A DNA stretch of 64,000 nt from Paucimonas lemoignei (GCA_900475325.1 LS483371.1:1612001-1676000), one strand, 5' to 3'. Numbered from the stretch's first letter, positions 42,564-58,049 are shown. Notes: generated by a model not told the origin, from the sequence alone. Made by a program: numbers and translations.

Positions 42564-42646
42564 TGGAATTCATTCGCGAACGACAGGTTACGACCGATGA
42601 AAATCTATCGACTGGACCGGCCTCTTCGCGAATGAATTCGCTCCCA
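42564..42646. repeat. REP-like doublet (family C variant)
   Basis: Arms TGGAATTCATTCGCGAA (42564-42580) and TTCGCGAATGAATTCGCTCC (from 42625) are inverted, ending 18 bases before tilS. The sequence is a divergent member of the GGGAGCGAAT-type REPs and forms a tandem pair of doublets with the preceding one. Confidence 0.75.
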
Positions 42647-42663
42647 GGTGGTTGTGAACACCT

Positions 42664-44001
42664 ATGACCAGTCGCACATCTCCCGGTCATGACCTCCCCA
42701 CCAGGCTTCTTCACGCCCTGGCCCCCTGGCGCAATGCGCCCGTCTGGCATATCGGTTTTTCCGGTGGCCTGGATTCCACTGTCCTGTTGCACCTTCTGGC
42801 AGAGCTCGCCAAGTGCGAACCCCTGCCTGCGATAAAAGCCATTCATGTGCATCACGGCCTGCAGGCTGTCGCTGAGTCGTGGCCTGAGCACTGTCAGCAG
42901 GTTTGTCAGGCGCTGGGAGTGGATTTAAAGGTGGTTGCGGTGCAGGTCAAACCTGGTGCGAGTCTGGAGGAAGCGGCCCGTGATGCGCGCTATGTTGCGT
43001 TCAACGAGCAGCTGGGTACCAACGAGGTGCTGCTCACCGGGCAGCATCGAGATGATCAGGCTGAAACCGTGCTCTTCCGGCTGCTGCGGGGCGCGGGTTT
43101 GCGTGGGTTGTCGGGGATGCCAGTCAACCGCGCCTTGGGTCGCGGCCAACTGGTGAGGCCGTTGCTGGAGGTGTCTCGTAAGGCGCTGGAGGCTTACGCC
43201 GCCGAACATGGATTGGTCTGGGTGGATGATCCCAGCAACAGCGATTGCCACTTCGCGCGCAATTATTTACGCAACGAAATCCTGCCCGTCATCAAGGCGC
43301 GTTGGCCTCAAGCCGATGCCAGTATCGTCCGCGCTGCCGCGCATCTGAGAGAGGCGCAGCAACTGCTGGATGAACTGGCTGCGCAGGACCTGGCTGCTGC
43401 CAATTCTGCCCATGCGTTTGACTGGGTCACTGTGCCCTCGCTGGCCTTACCGACGCTGGCGAGCTTGTCGCCTGCCAGACAGCGCAATGCGCTGCGTCAT
43501 TGGCTGGCCCCGTTGACTCGTTTGCCAGACAGCGATCATTGGGCGGGTTGGGGCACGTTACGTGACGCAGGGCAGGGCGGCCGTCCGGTGTGGCGTCTGG
43601 CTGACGGCGAACTGCATCGTGATCAAGGGCGGATCTGGTGGCTTTCCGATGACTGGCTAAGACTGCCCGAGGGTGTTGTGTCCTGGGCCGACGCGCGTCA
43701 TGTGCTTAACCTTCCGGGCAATGGTCAGCTGACATTCGAGGGCGAGACTCCCACAGGCCCGCTGCAAGTGCGCTATCGCCAGGGTGGAGAAGTGATGCAT
43801 CTGCCCGGTCGTGGGCACCGGGATTTGAAACGCTTGCTCAATGAGTCCGAAATACCGCTGTTTGTCCGCGGCCGATTGCCGCTGCTGTACCGCAACGATG
43901 AGTTTCTGGCCGTCGCCAACCTGCCGCAACTGTGCGCCAGCCCCCGTGAAATCGGGCGCCTGCGCTGGGCACCGCCGACGAGTGACCAAAGTTTGAGCTG
44001 A
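42664..44001 (+). CDS. tilS: tRNA(Ile)-lysidine synthase TilS
   Basis: TilS attaches lysine to C34 of the CAU-anticodon tRNA-Ile so that it reads AUA. The 445-residue protein has the PP-loop SGGLDS at 33-38, the GQHRDDQAETVLFRLLRGAGLRGL block and TilS-specific C-terminal domains (RYRQGGEVMHLPGRGHRDLKRLL). The 3' end contains the -35 of a likely pyrG promoter. Confidence 0.95.
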   Translation: MTSRTSPGHDLPTRLLHALAPWRNAPVWHIGFSGGLDSTVLLHLLAELAKCEPLPAIKAIHVHHGLQAVAESWPEHCQQVCQALGVDLKVVAVQVKPGASLEEAARDARYVAFNEQLGTNEVLLTGQHRDDQAETVLFRLLRGAGLRGLSGMPVNRALGRGQLVRPLLEVSRKALEAYAAEHGLVWVDDPSNSDCHFARNYLRNEILPVIKARWPQADASIVRAAAHLREAQQLLDELAAQDLAAANSAHAFDWVTVPSLALPTLASLSPARQRNALRHWLAPLTRLPDSDHWAGWGTLRDAGQGGRPVWRLADGELHRDQGRIWWLSDDWLRLPEGVVSWADARHVLNLPGNGQLTFEGETPTGPLQVRYRQGGEVMHLPGRGHRDLKRLLNESEIPLFVRGRLPLLYRNDEFLAVANLPQLCASPREIGRLRWAPPTSDQSLS

Positions 44002-44021
44002 AAGGGCATTTCCGGTAGACT
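43993..44021 (+). promoter_or_regulatory. Candidate sigma-70 promoter upstream of pyrG
   Basis: TTGAGC (43993-43998) and TAGACT (44016-44021) are spaced exactly 17 bases. The -35 lies inside the last codons of tilS. It predicts a ~235-base leader before pyrG, containing a 7-bp hairpin (GTCGATT / AATCGAC, 44047-44066). Confidence 0.55.
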
Positions 44022-44243
44022 ACGCTCCCTTCTTGATACAGCTTCTGTCGATTGTTTTGAATCGACGCAAGTTGCCGATTTCCAACCAGTCTTTACTGGG
44101 CGATTCTTAAATGTGGCGCGCAATCGACAGGCTCTTGAGCCGGTCCGTTTCAACGCAGCAGTTTTGAGGTGCACTGTGAATTGTGTGGTTAATCGGGGGC
44201 TTCGGCCTTCCTTCGCTTTCCCCGGCGGCTCTGACCGCTTTAA

Positions 44244-46759
<2,516 letters not shown>

Positions 46760-46809
46760 TTGCTTTTCCGCAGGATTGCCCTCCGGTAAAGTGCCGCTCG
46801 ATCGTTTAC

Positions 46810-46830
46810 CCCCGACTCATGTCGGGGTTT
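46810..46830 (+). terminator. Short hairpin terminator-like structure after kdsA
   Basis: The CCCCGAC / GTCGGGG stem with a TCAT loop is followed by only TTT, between kdsA and eno. It could be a weak terminator. Confidence 0.45.
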
Positions 46831-46876
46831 GTCGCTTTGGGGGCTACCCTGCATTGAGCCCCGAAGCGGCGATTGA

Positions 46877-48208
<1,332 letters not shown>

Positions 48209-48255
48209 GTCTGGTCTGTTGATGAGGCCCGTCTGTTAAAAAGACAGCCGGTGCT

Positions 48256-48289
48256 GTGACAATCGTCGGGTTTCCCGGATGATTGTCAC
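48256..48289. repeat. 34-base imperfect inverted repeat between eno and ftsB
   Basis: The outer arms GTGACAATC (48256-48264) and GATTGTCAC (48281-48289) are perfect complements, with an inner CGGG/CCCG pair and TTT loop. There is no T-tract, so it is not a standard terminator. Confidence 0.6.
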
Positions 48290-48413
48290 GCATTGAAACG
48301 GATGTTTCGCAATCGAGCCTGGTTCTGCCAGGCTTGATGCCCTCAGTCCACTGCTCCTTTTCGGGCTTCATGTTGTTGGCTCTGCTGTCTTTTTACTGGG
48401 TACCTGATATTCA

Positions 48414-48692
48414 ATGCGCAGTCCTAACTGGTTGTTCCTGATCTTGATCCTGATGCTTGCGGGCCTGCAATATCGCCTGTGGGTTGGTAACGGGAGCCTT
48501 GCGCAAGTGGCCAGCCTGACTCAGCAGATCGCCGATCAGCATGCCGAGAACGACGTCTTGCTCGAACGCAACCGGGTGATGGACGCCGAAGTGCTTGAAT
48601 TGAAAAAAGGTATGGAAACCGTCGAAGAACGTGCCCGTCATGAGCTGGGTATGGTCAAGGACGGCGAAACGCTTTATCAGTTGGCGCAATGA
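48414..48692 (+). CDS. ftsB: Cell division protein FtsB
   Basis: FtsB forms the FtsQLB divisome subcomplex that activates septal peptidoglycan synthesis. The 92-residue bitopic protein has one N-terminal membrane helix (WLFLILILMLAGLQYRLWVG) and a periplasmic coiled coil (LTQQIADQHAENDVLLERNRV), ending with the family ERARHELGMVKDGE. It is encoded 10 bases before ispD, the usual ftsB-ispD pair. Confidence 0.96.
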   Translation: MRSPNWLFLILILMLAGLQYRLWVGNGSLAQVASLTQQIADQHAENDVLLERNRVMDAEVLELKKGMETVEERARHELGMVKDGETLYQLAQ

Positions 48693-48702
48693 AACTGACC
48701 CT

Positions 48703-49413
48703 ATGAAGAGCACTCTTCCTGCCTTCTGGGCAGTGATCCCTGCCGCGGGTGTTGGTGCCCGTATGGCCGCAGACCGTCCCAAGCAGTATCTGCAATTGGG
48801 TGGCCTGACAATTCTTGAACACAGCCTGCTTTGCTTTCTTGATCACCCTCGTTTGAAGGGGCTGGTAATCAGTCTGGCTGTGGATGACCCTTACTGGCCT
48901 GAACTGCCTTGCGCGCTGGATTCGCGTATTGCGCGTGTTGCAGGTGGCAAGGAACGTGCGGACTCAGTGCTCAATGCGCTGCTGCATCTGCACGCACAAG
49001 GCGCTGATGATGAAGATTGGGTGCTGGTCCACGATGCTGCGCGACCCAATCTGGCCCGATCCGACCTGGATAATCTGCTGGCTGAGCTGGCCGACGATCC
49101 GGTCGGTGGTCTGTTGGCGGTGCCTGCCCGTGACACACTCAAGCGCGCTGGCAGTGATGGCCGGGTCAGCGAAACCGTTGATCGCAGCCAGATCTGGCAA
49201 GCCTTTACACCGCAAATGTTTCGCCTCGGCGCGCTACACCGGGCGTTGGCCGATGGATTGGTGTCGGATGTCGCGATCACCGACGAAGCTTCAGCCATTG
49301 AATGGTCGGGGCAGTCACCGCGCCTGATCGAAGGCCGCTCCGACAATATCAAGGTCACTCGGCCTGAAGATCTGGAGTGGTTGCGGCAGCGGCGTAGCGA
49401 GTTCAACCGCTAA
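48703..49413 (+). CDS. ispD: 2-C-methyl-D-erythritol 4-phosphate cytidylyltransferase IspD
   Basis: IspD adds CMP to MEP in isoprenoid synthesis. The 236-residue protein has the CTP-binding VIPAAGVGARMAADRPKQYL, VLVHDAARP and DNIKVTRPEDLEW. The ATG at 48703 fits the family start; the longer frame begins inside ftsB. ispF is not adjacent: the formaldehyde genes lie between them. Confidence 0.97.
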   Translation: MKSTLPAFWAVIPAAGVGARMAADRPKQYLQLGGLTILEHSLLCFLDHPRLKGLVISLAVDDPYWPELPCALDSRIARVAGGKERADSVLNALLHLHAQGADDEDWVLVHDAARPNLARSDLDNLLAELADDPVGGLLAVPARDTLKRAGSDGRVSETVDRSQIWQAFTPQMFRLGALHRALADGLVSDVAITDEASAIEWSGQSPRLIEGRSDNIKVTRPEDLEWLRQRRSEFNR

Positions 49414-49432
49414 TACGGCTTGGATACCTTCC

Positions 49433-49519
49433 GTGGGAGCGAGCTTGCTCGCGAAGGTGGTACATCCGATAAGTTATTTGAGGCCTAAACATTGTCTTCG
49501 CGAGCAAGCTCGCTCCCAC
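49433..49519. repeat. REP doublet (family C, copy 2)
   Basis: Arms GTGGGAGCGAGCTTGCTCGC (from 49433) and GCGAGCAAGCTCGCTCCCAC (to 49519) are near-perfect complements around a ~39-base spacer. The element separates the convergent ispD and LysR-regulator 3' ends. Confidence 0.9.
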
Positions 49520-49537
49520 AGTTTATGTGTCAGACCC

Positions 49538-50428
49538 CTACCGATACTCATCCCGCATCGCCAACCCCTCTTTCAGAAAATCCACCAGCTTGCGCACTTT
49601 CGGCGACAGGTGTCGTTGTTGCGGATACAGCGCCCACACGGCCGCATTAGGCGGCTGATGGGTTTCGAGCAGCGAGATCAACGCCCCGTTGTGCAAGTGT
49701 TCCAGCACGTAATAGTCCGGCAACTGACAAATCCCGACGCCATGCAGCGTCGCATCGAGCACGGCTTGACCGCTGTTGCACCGCCAGTTGCCTTGTACCC
49801 GCTGGGAAAATTCACGGCCATTCTGCTGGAGGAGCCAAGTGTCGCTGCTGCCGATCAGGCAATTGTGGCGACTCAACTCCGACAGACTGTGCGGCCGCCC
49901 GTAACGCTCAAGGTAGGAGGGGGACGCGCAAAGATACATCCTGCGCGGTGCCAGGCGGGTGGCCACCAGCCGGGAATCCTGCAATCGACCTAGCCGAATC
50001 GCTAGATCCAGACCCTGAACCATATCCAGCGTCTGGTTACTCAATTCGATATCCACCCGGATCTGCGGGTACAAATCCATGAACCGAGTCACCAGCGGCG
50101 CGATAAATCGCTCGCCATAGGCAACCGCGCAGGTCATGCGCAGCAAGCCTTTGGGCTCGCTGGTCAGATCGCCGATGGCGCGCAGTGCTTCTTCCCGGCC
50201 ATCCTGTAAGCGCTGGCAATGGTGCAGAAATGTCTGGCCGGCCTCGGTCAGGGCCACACGCCGGGTGCTGCGATACAGCAAGCGAGCCTGGAGGCGTTCC
50301 TCCAAGCGAGCGATCTGACGGCTGATGTGTGACGAGGACACGCCCATCTTTTCAGCCGCAGCGGTGAACTGCCCGCATTCAGCCACGGCGACAAACTCAT
50401 CCAGACCTTCCCAGCGGTTGGTGTACAT
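49538..50428 (-). CDS. LysR-family regulator divergent from frmA (GfnR-like)
   Basis: This 296-residue LTTR has an N-terminal winged helix-turn-helix (EFVAVAECGQFTAAAEKMG, SSSHISRQIARLEERL) and a C-terminal co-inducer domain. The ATG at 50428 begins MYTNRWEGLDEF; upstream codons to 50662 lie in the divergent gene. It is transcribed away from frmA-fghA, as PA3630 (described as the glutathione-dependent formaldehyde regulator GfnR) is in P. aeruginosa. Control of frmA-fghA is inferred from that arrangement. Confidence 0.9.
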   Translation of the reverse strand: MYTNRWEGLDEFVAVAECGQFTAAAEKMGVSSSHISRQIARLEERLQARLLYRSTRRVALTEAGQTFLHHCQRLQDGREEALRAIGDLTSEPKGLLRMTCAVAYGERFIAPLVTRFMDLYPQIRVDIELSNQTLDMVQGLDLAIRLGRLQDSRLVATRLAPRRMYLCASPSYLERYGRPHSLSELSRHNCLIGSSDTWLLQQNGREFSQRVQGNWRCNSGQAVLDATLHGVGICQLPDYYVLEHLHNGALISLLETHQPPNAAVWALYPQQRHLSPKVRKLVDFLKEGLAMRDEYR

Positions 50429-50432
50429 CTGA

Positions 50433-51647
<1,215 letters not shown>

Positions 51648-51656
51648 AAGCAGTCG

Positions 51657-51726
51657 TAAGCTTCAAGCGGCAAGCTACAAGAAGGTCGTGCGCCTCTTGC
51701 AGCTTGTAGCTTGAAGCTTGCCGCTG
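51657..51726. repeat. REP-like inverted repeat (family D) between frmA and fghA
   Basis: AAGCTTCAAGCGGCAAGCTA (from 51657) and AGCTTGTAGCTTGAAGCTTG (within 51700-51720) are rearranged inverted copies of the AGCTTGAAGCTTGCCGCT motif. This class is seen in Pseudomonas intergenic regions. It lies within the frmA-fghA transcript. Confidence 0.75.
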
Positions 51727-51739
51727 GGAGTTCACGACC

Positions 51740-52585
51740 ATGTCTCTTGAAAATATTTCCTGTCAGAAAAGCTTTGGTGGTTGGCACAAACGTTACAAGC
51801 ACCGCTCCGAGGTGCTTGGCTGCGACATGGTGTTTGCTGTGTACCTGCCGCCGCAGGCGGAGCTGGGTGGCAAGTTGCCCGTTGTTTATTGGCTTTCAGG
51901 CTTGACCTGCACCGATGAGAACTTCATGCAGAAGGCCGCGGCACTGCGTGTCGCTGCTGAGCTTGGGCTGATTATCGTTGCGCCTGACACCAGTCCGCGT
52001 GGGCCTGGCGTGGCGGACGATCCCGACGGTGCATGGGATTTCGGCCTGGGTGCCGGGTTCTACCTCAACGCCACGCAGGAGCCTTGGGCCAAGCATTACC
52101 GGATGCACGATTACGTCGTCAGTGAGCTGCCCGCGTTGGTCGAAGAGCATTTCTCGGCCTCGCAGGTGCGCGGGATCAGCGGCCACTCCATGGGCGGGCA
52201 CGGTGCTCTGGTCTGTGCGCTGCGTAATCCGGGGCGTTACAAATCCGTCTCGGCGTTTTCCCCGATCAGTAACCCGATGGATTGCCCATGGGGGCAGAAG
52301 GCGTTTTCCAATTATCTGGGCGAAGAACGTTCCCGCTGGCGTGAATGGGATGCCAGTGTCTTGATTGCCACGGCCAGCGAGAAACTGCCGATTCTGGTGG
52401 ATCAGGGTGATCGTGATGATTTTCTGGTCAATCAGCTCAAGCCCGAAACTCTGGTTCAGGCCGCTAAAACAGCAGGTCACCCCCTGACTTTGCGTATGCA
52501 GCCGGGTTACGACCACAGCTATTTCTTCATTGCCAGCTTCATCGAGGATCACCTTCGTCATCATGGCGACGCCTTGAACGGTTAA
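51740..52585 (+). CDS. fghA: S-formylglutathione hydrolase
   Basis: FghA hydrolyses S-formylglutathione to formate and glutathione, completing formaldehyde detoxification. The 281-residue esterase-D-family protein has the nucleophile Ser150 in GHSMGGHGAL and the family N terminus (ISCQKSFGGWHKRYKHRSE), with the histidine in GYDHSYFFIASF. A strong terminator follows. Confidence 0.96.
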   Translation: MSLENISCQKSFGGWHKRYKHRSEVLGCDMVFAVYLPPQAELGGKLPVVYWLSGLTCTDENFMQKAAALRVAAELGLIIVAPDTSPRGPGVADDPDGAWDFGLGAGFYLNATQEPWAKHYRMHDYVVSELPALVEEHFSASQVRGISGHSMGGHGALVCALRNPGRYKSVSAFSPISNPMDCPWGQKAFSNYLGEERSRWREWDASVLIATASEKLPILVDQGDRDDFLVNQLKPETLVQAAKTAGHPLTLRMQPGYDHSYFFIASFIEDHLRHHGDALNG

Positions 52586-52599
52586 AGTAGGTAGAATCA

Positions 52600-52628
52600 C
52601 GCCCTGACTTTTTTCAGGGCGTTTTTTT
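52600..52628 (+). terminator. Rho-independent terminator after fghA, abutting ispF
   Basis: The CGCCCTGA / TCAGGGCG stem (52600-52621, 6-base loop) is followed by seven Ts. The T-tract runs directly into the ispF ATG at 52629. Confidence 0.85.
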
Positions 52629-53102
52629 ATGCGTATTGGCCATGGCTATGATGTGCACCGTTTCGCTGAAGGCGATTACATCACCTTGGGCGGCGTGCGG
52701 ATTGCGCACGGTTTCGGCCTGTTGGCCCATTCTGATGGCGACGTCGTGCTGCACGCCTTGAGCGATGCATTGCTCGGTGCTGCTGCATTAGGCGATATCG
52801 GCAAACACTTCCCGGACACCGATCCGCAATTCAAGGGTGCTGACAGCCGCGTATTGCTGCGCCATGTGCTGGCGCTGGTGCAGAGCAAAGGCTGGAAGGT
52901 GGGTAACGTTGACGCGACGATTGTTGCCCAGGCGCCGAAGATGGCCCCTCACATCGAGTCCATGCGCGCGTTGATCGCCGAGGACCTGCAGGTCGAGCTG
53001 GATCAAGTGAACGTCAAAGCCACCACTACTGAAAAGCTGGGCTTCGTGGGCCGTGAAGAAGGCATTGCCGTTCACGCCGTCGCGCTGTTGCTGTCCGCAT
53101 GA
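52629..53102 (+). CDS. ispF: 2-C-methyl-D-erythritol 2,4-cyclodiphosphate synthase IspF
   Basis: IspF cyclises CDP-ME-2-phosphate to MEcPP in the MEP pathway. The 157-residue trimeric enzyme begins [12 protein letters not shown] with metal ligands Asp8 and His10, and has [21 protein letters not shown]. The start is fixed by this conserved N terminus, yet the only Shine-Dalgarno-like sequence (AGGG) is in the 3' arm of the preceding terminator. Its stop overlaps truD (ATGA). Confidence 0.97.
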   Translation: MRIGHGYDVHRFAEGDYITLGGVRIAHGFGLLAHSDGDVVLHALSDALLGAAALGDIGKHFPDTDPQFKGADSRVLLRHVLALVQSKGWKVGNVDATIVAQAPKMAPHIESMRALIAEDLQVELDQVNVKATTTEKLGFVGREEGIAVHAVALLLSA

Positions 53103-54144
53103 CCGAATCCGAACTGCTGGGCCCGTGCGCGTATGGCGTTGCACTGGGCAGTGCCGTGCTCAAGGCCACCGCTGAAGATTTCCAGGTCGATGAAGTGCTC
53201 GACATTCCATTGTCCGGCGATGGCGAGCACCTGTGGTTGTGGGTCGAGAAACGTGGCCTCAACACCGAAGAAGCTGCCCGCCGTCTGGCCCGCGCCGCAG
53301 GCGTGCAGCTTCGCACGGTCAGTTACGCAGGCCTGAAAGATCGTCAGGCATTGACCCGTCAGTGGTTCAGCATTCAGCTGCCAGGCAAGGCCGATCCCGA
53401 TATGTCGGCGGCTGAAAATGAAACCCTGAAGATTCTCAACAGCACTCGCCACAAGCGCAAATTGCAACGCGGTGCTCATGCAGCAAACGGCTTCACCTTG
53501 CGCCTGACGCAGCTCAACGCCGACAAGGACGCCCTGCAGGCGCGTCTGGAGTCGATTGCCAAGGCTGGTATCCCGAATTATTTCGGTGCCCAGCGTTTCG
53601 GCTATGAAGGCGGGAACCTCGGTGAGGCGCGTGACTATGCTTCGCGTCAGGCATTGCCGGAACAGCGCGCGGTGCGTTCGCGCCTGTTGTCCACGGCGCG
53701 CAGCTACCTGTTCAATCAGGTGCTGGCAGCGCGTGTGGCGGACGGCAGCTGGCAACAGGCTCAGGTCGGCGATCTGCTGGCATTCACCGACAGCCGCAGT
53801 TTTTTTCCGGCTGGCATCGAGGAGTGCAGCGACCCACGGCTGGCGATTCTTGACCTGCACCCCACGGGTCCGCAGTGGGGGGCAGGCCAATCGCCAGCCT
53901 CTGGAGCGACTGCTACCCTGGAAAATGAGGTCGCCGAACGCGAATCTGCACTGCGTGACTGGCTGACAAGAGCGGGAATGGAACACGAACGTCGCATCCT
54001 GCGTCTGCCCATTGGCGGGTTGACGTGGCATTATCCCGAGCCTGACATTCTGCAACTGGAATTCGTCCTTCCGCCCGGATGCTTCGCCACTGCTTTGGTA
54101 CGCGAACTCGTTGATCTGGTGCCGGTTGGGCAGACGGACAGCCC

Positions 54145-54157
<13 letters not shown>
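53099..54157 (+). CDS. truD: tRNA pseudouridine(13) synthase TruD
   Basis: TruD makes pseudouridine 13 in tRNA-Glu. The 352-residue protein has the catalytic Asp81 in [16 protein letters not shown], the [15 protein letters not shown] block and the TruD insertion domain. It is coupled to ispF at the start and overlaps surE by 13 bases at the end. Confidence 0.96.
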
Positions 54158-55571
<1,414 letters not shown>

Positions 55572-55750
55572 ATCGTTTCACGTGAGAACTGAATTCTGAT
55601 CAACGCTGCCGGTCTATCACCTGTTGCAGCGCTCGCTTCAGAGGCGCCAAAAGATTTCAGGTCAGATTTCAAGCAGTTAAGCAGAGTTGCCAGCCGTTAA
55701 TGCGGCACAATAGGCACCTTCAATTCAGTCACCAGTAAAGGGAGTGGCGG

Positions 55751-56602
55751 GTGAGTCGTACAGTCATTCGGCAGCGAAGTTTTTCCAAAGGTTTTCAGCG
55801 GCTGTTGATTGGCGTGGCACTCAGTGTCCTCTTGGTCGGTTGCTCCAGCTCGCCGTCAGGCGGTGTGCGCGTCGTTGATCGCAACAGCAACGCTGCACCT
55901 CAGCGCCCAACCGTTACCACGGGTCAGTACGTTGTGCGCCGTGGCGACACGTTGTTCTCCATTGCCTTCCGCTATGGCTGGGACTACAAGGCACTGGCCG
56001 CTCGCAATCAGATCCCCGAACCCTACACAATTCGTCCGGGTCAGACGATTCGCTTTGACGGGCGTTCAAATTCAACATCATCCGGTGTGGTCGCAGTGCC
56101 GGGTCGTGCCACCAGTACCACCTCCACCCAGACCAGCGCTTCTGGCTCGGTCAAGACCACCGTGATCTCCAAGCCGGTGGCGACTGTTCCTTCGGTGTCC
56201 GCGCCTCCCGCTGGCCCGGCCGGGCCCGCTCCCAAGGGTTGGACGTGGCCGTCTAATGGCGTGTTGATTGGAAAATTCTCTTCAAACGGTAGTTTGAATA
56301 AAGGAATTGATATCGCTGGAGATTTGGGACAGCCTGTTTTGGCTGCATCTGATGGTTCGGTTGTCTACGCCGGGAGTGGCTTGCGGGGCTACGGCGAATT
56401 AGTCATCATCAAACACAGCGACACCTACGTAAGCGCCTACGGTCACAACCGTAGGCTGTTGGTCCGGGAGGGACAACAGGTCAAGGCAGGGCAGACGATT
56501 GCCGAAATGGGGTCAACGGGAACTGACCGGGTGAAGCTGCATTTTGAGATTCGCCGCCAAGGTAAACCTGTAGATCCGCTGCAATTCCTGCCGCGCCGTT
56601 GA
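55751..56602 (+). CDS. nlpD: LysM/LytM-domain lipoprotein NlpD
   Basis: NlpD is an envelope lipoprotein that activates an N-acetylmuramoyl-L-alanine amidase for septum splitting. The 283-residue protein has a lipobox with Cys31 (SVLLVGCSSS), a LysM domain (~56-102, YVVRRGDTLFSIAFRYGWDY), a Ser/Thr/Pro linker and a LytM (M23) domain (~170-280). The first zinc-ligand His is replaced by Lys (NKGIDIAG), so the domain is degenerate, as in amidase activators. The start is GTG. In Pseudomonas a main rpoS promoter lies inside nlpD. Confidence 0.94.
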   Translation: MSRTVIRQRSFSKGFQRLLIGVALSVLLVGCSSSPSGGVRVVDRNSNAAPQRPTVTTGQYVVRRGDTLFSIAFRYGWDYKALAARNQIPEPYTIRPGQTIRFDGRSNSTSSGVVAVPGRATSTTSTQTSASGSVKTTVISKPVATVPSVSAPPAGPAGPAPKGWTWPSNGVLIGKFSSNGSLNKGIDIAGDLGQPVLAASDGSVVYAGSGLRGYGELVIIKHSDTYVSAYGHNRRLLVREGQQVKAGQTIAEMGSTGTDRVKLHFEIRRQGKPVDPLQFLPRR

Positions 56603-56703
56603 TTGTTGCCAGCTCGTTCCTGACGTAGAGGGACGGGCTCAAGCGTTGCCATGGAATTGGCGTCGCTGGAGCTTGAGGTCGAACTCACCAAAGGACTATA
56701 ACA

Positions 56704-57708
56704 ATGGCTCTCAGTAAAGAAGCGCCGGAGTTTGACATCGACGACGAGGTTCTCCTTATGGAAGCCGACATCGATCTGGACTCTGACGTAAAGCAGAAAC
56801 CTGCGGCCTCTGCCACTCGTGCGAAGGCCAAGAACTCCACAGCGCTCAAACAGCACAAATACATTGATTACACGCGAGCACTCGATGCCACGCAGTTGTA
56901 TCTCAATGAGATCGGTTTTTCCCCCTTGCTGACCCCGGAAGAAGAAGTCCATTTTGCGCGGCTGTCGCAAAAGGGTGATCCGGCCGGACGCAAGCGCATG
57001 ATCGAAAGCAACCTGCGCCTGGTCGTGAAAATCGCTAGACGCTACGTCAACCGTGGGTTGTCACTGCTCGACCTGATCGAGGAAGGCAATCTGGGGCTGA
57101 TTCGGGCTGTCGAGAAATTCGATCCGGAGCGCGGTTTCCGCTTCTCTACTTACGCGACGTGGTGGATTCGTCAGACCATCGAGCGTGCCATCATGAATCA
57201 GACCCGAACCATTCGGCTGCCTATTCATGTGGTCAAAGAACTCAATGTCTACTTGCGTGCGGCACGTGAGTTGACTCAAAAACTCGACCACGAACCCTCT
57301 CCTGAAGAAATCGCCAATCTGCTTGAAAAACCGGTAGGCGAGGTCAAGCGCATGCTTGGGCTTAATGAGCGGGTTTCGTCGGTTGACGTATCCCTTGGCC
57401 CTGACTCCGACAAGACCCTGCTGGATACCCTCACTGATGATCGCCCGACTGACCCGTGCGAACTTCTGCAGGATGATGATCTGTCCCAGAGTATCGATCA
57501 GTGGCTGTCCGAGCTGACCGACAAGCAACGGGAGGTCGTCATACGGCGCTTCGGCTTGCGCGGTCACGAAAGCAGCACCCTTGAAGATGTAGGGCTGGAA
57601 ATCGGCCTGACCCGCGAGCGCGTTCGGCAGATCCAGGTCGAAGGCCTCAAGCGCCTGCGCGAGATACTTGAAAAGAATGGCCTGTCCAGTGAGTCGCTGT
57701 TCCAGTGA
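56704..57708 (+). CDS. rpoS: RNA polymerase sigma factor RpoS
   Basis: RpoS is the stationary-phase/general-stress sigma factor. The 334-residue protein has region 1.2 ([21 protein letters not shown]), region 2 ([46 protein letters not shown]), region 3 and region 4.2 ([20 protein letters not shown]). The coding sequence is intact. It is followed by its own terminator and then the rsmZ region. Confidence 0.98.
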   Translation: MALSKEAPEFDIDDEVLLMEADIDLDSDVKQKPAASATRAKAKNSTALKQHKYIDYTRALDATQLYLNEIGFSPLLTPEEEVHFARLSQKGDPAGRKRMIESNLRLVVKIARRYVNRGLSLLDLIEEGNLGLIRAVEKFDPERGFRFSTYATWWIRQTIERAIMNQTRTIRLPIHVVKELNVYLRAARELTQKLDHEPSPEEIANLLEKPVGEVKRMLGLNERVSSVDVSLGPDSDKTLLDTLTDDRPTDPCELLQDDDLSQSIDQWLSELTDKQREVVIRRFGLRGHESSTLEDVGLEIGLTRERVRQIQVEGLKRLREILEKNGLSSESLFQ

Positions 57709-57770
57709 TGACTGTTCCGGTCACCAGTAGCCGCCTGCTGTTCTGAATCCGGCGTCTGCGGCTGCCCATG

Positions 57771-57796
57771 AAAACACCCCGATTCGGGGTGTTTTT
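57771..57796 (+). terminator. Rho-independent terminator of rpoS
   Basis: The palindromic AACACCCCGA / TCGGGGTGTT stem is flanked by As and followed by five Ts, 62 bases after the rpoS stop. Confidence 0.85.
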
Positions 57797-57896
57797 GTGT
57801 GTGCCACCTACGCTTTCCATTACGCCAGGTCGATGCGAGCTGCGCCGATGGTTAAACGCCAACCCGACATTCTGTTTATAGATTGGATATTTGGTG

Positions 57897-57914
57897 TGTA
57901 GGACTTTGCTTACC
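57897..57914 (+). promoter_or_regulatory. GacA-type upstream activating box of rsmZ
   Basis: TGTAGG-N6-CTTACC matches the palindromic GacA-dependent UAS (TGTAAG-N6-CTTACA) with two changes. It lies 187 bases before the predicted RsmZ 5' end, the usual distance in Pseudomonas. Confidence 0.8.
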
Positions 57915-58049
57915 CGTTTTGTAAGCTTCGTAGTAAATCCCACTGGAAAAATGCCGTATAGCAATGGGTAAATTTCTCAACCCTATGATTTATAGATTAA
58001 TTTATTCTCGCGCGTTTTGCGGTGGAATTTTTTGAAAGGTTTTGGGTGG

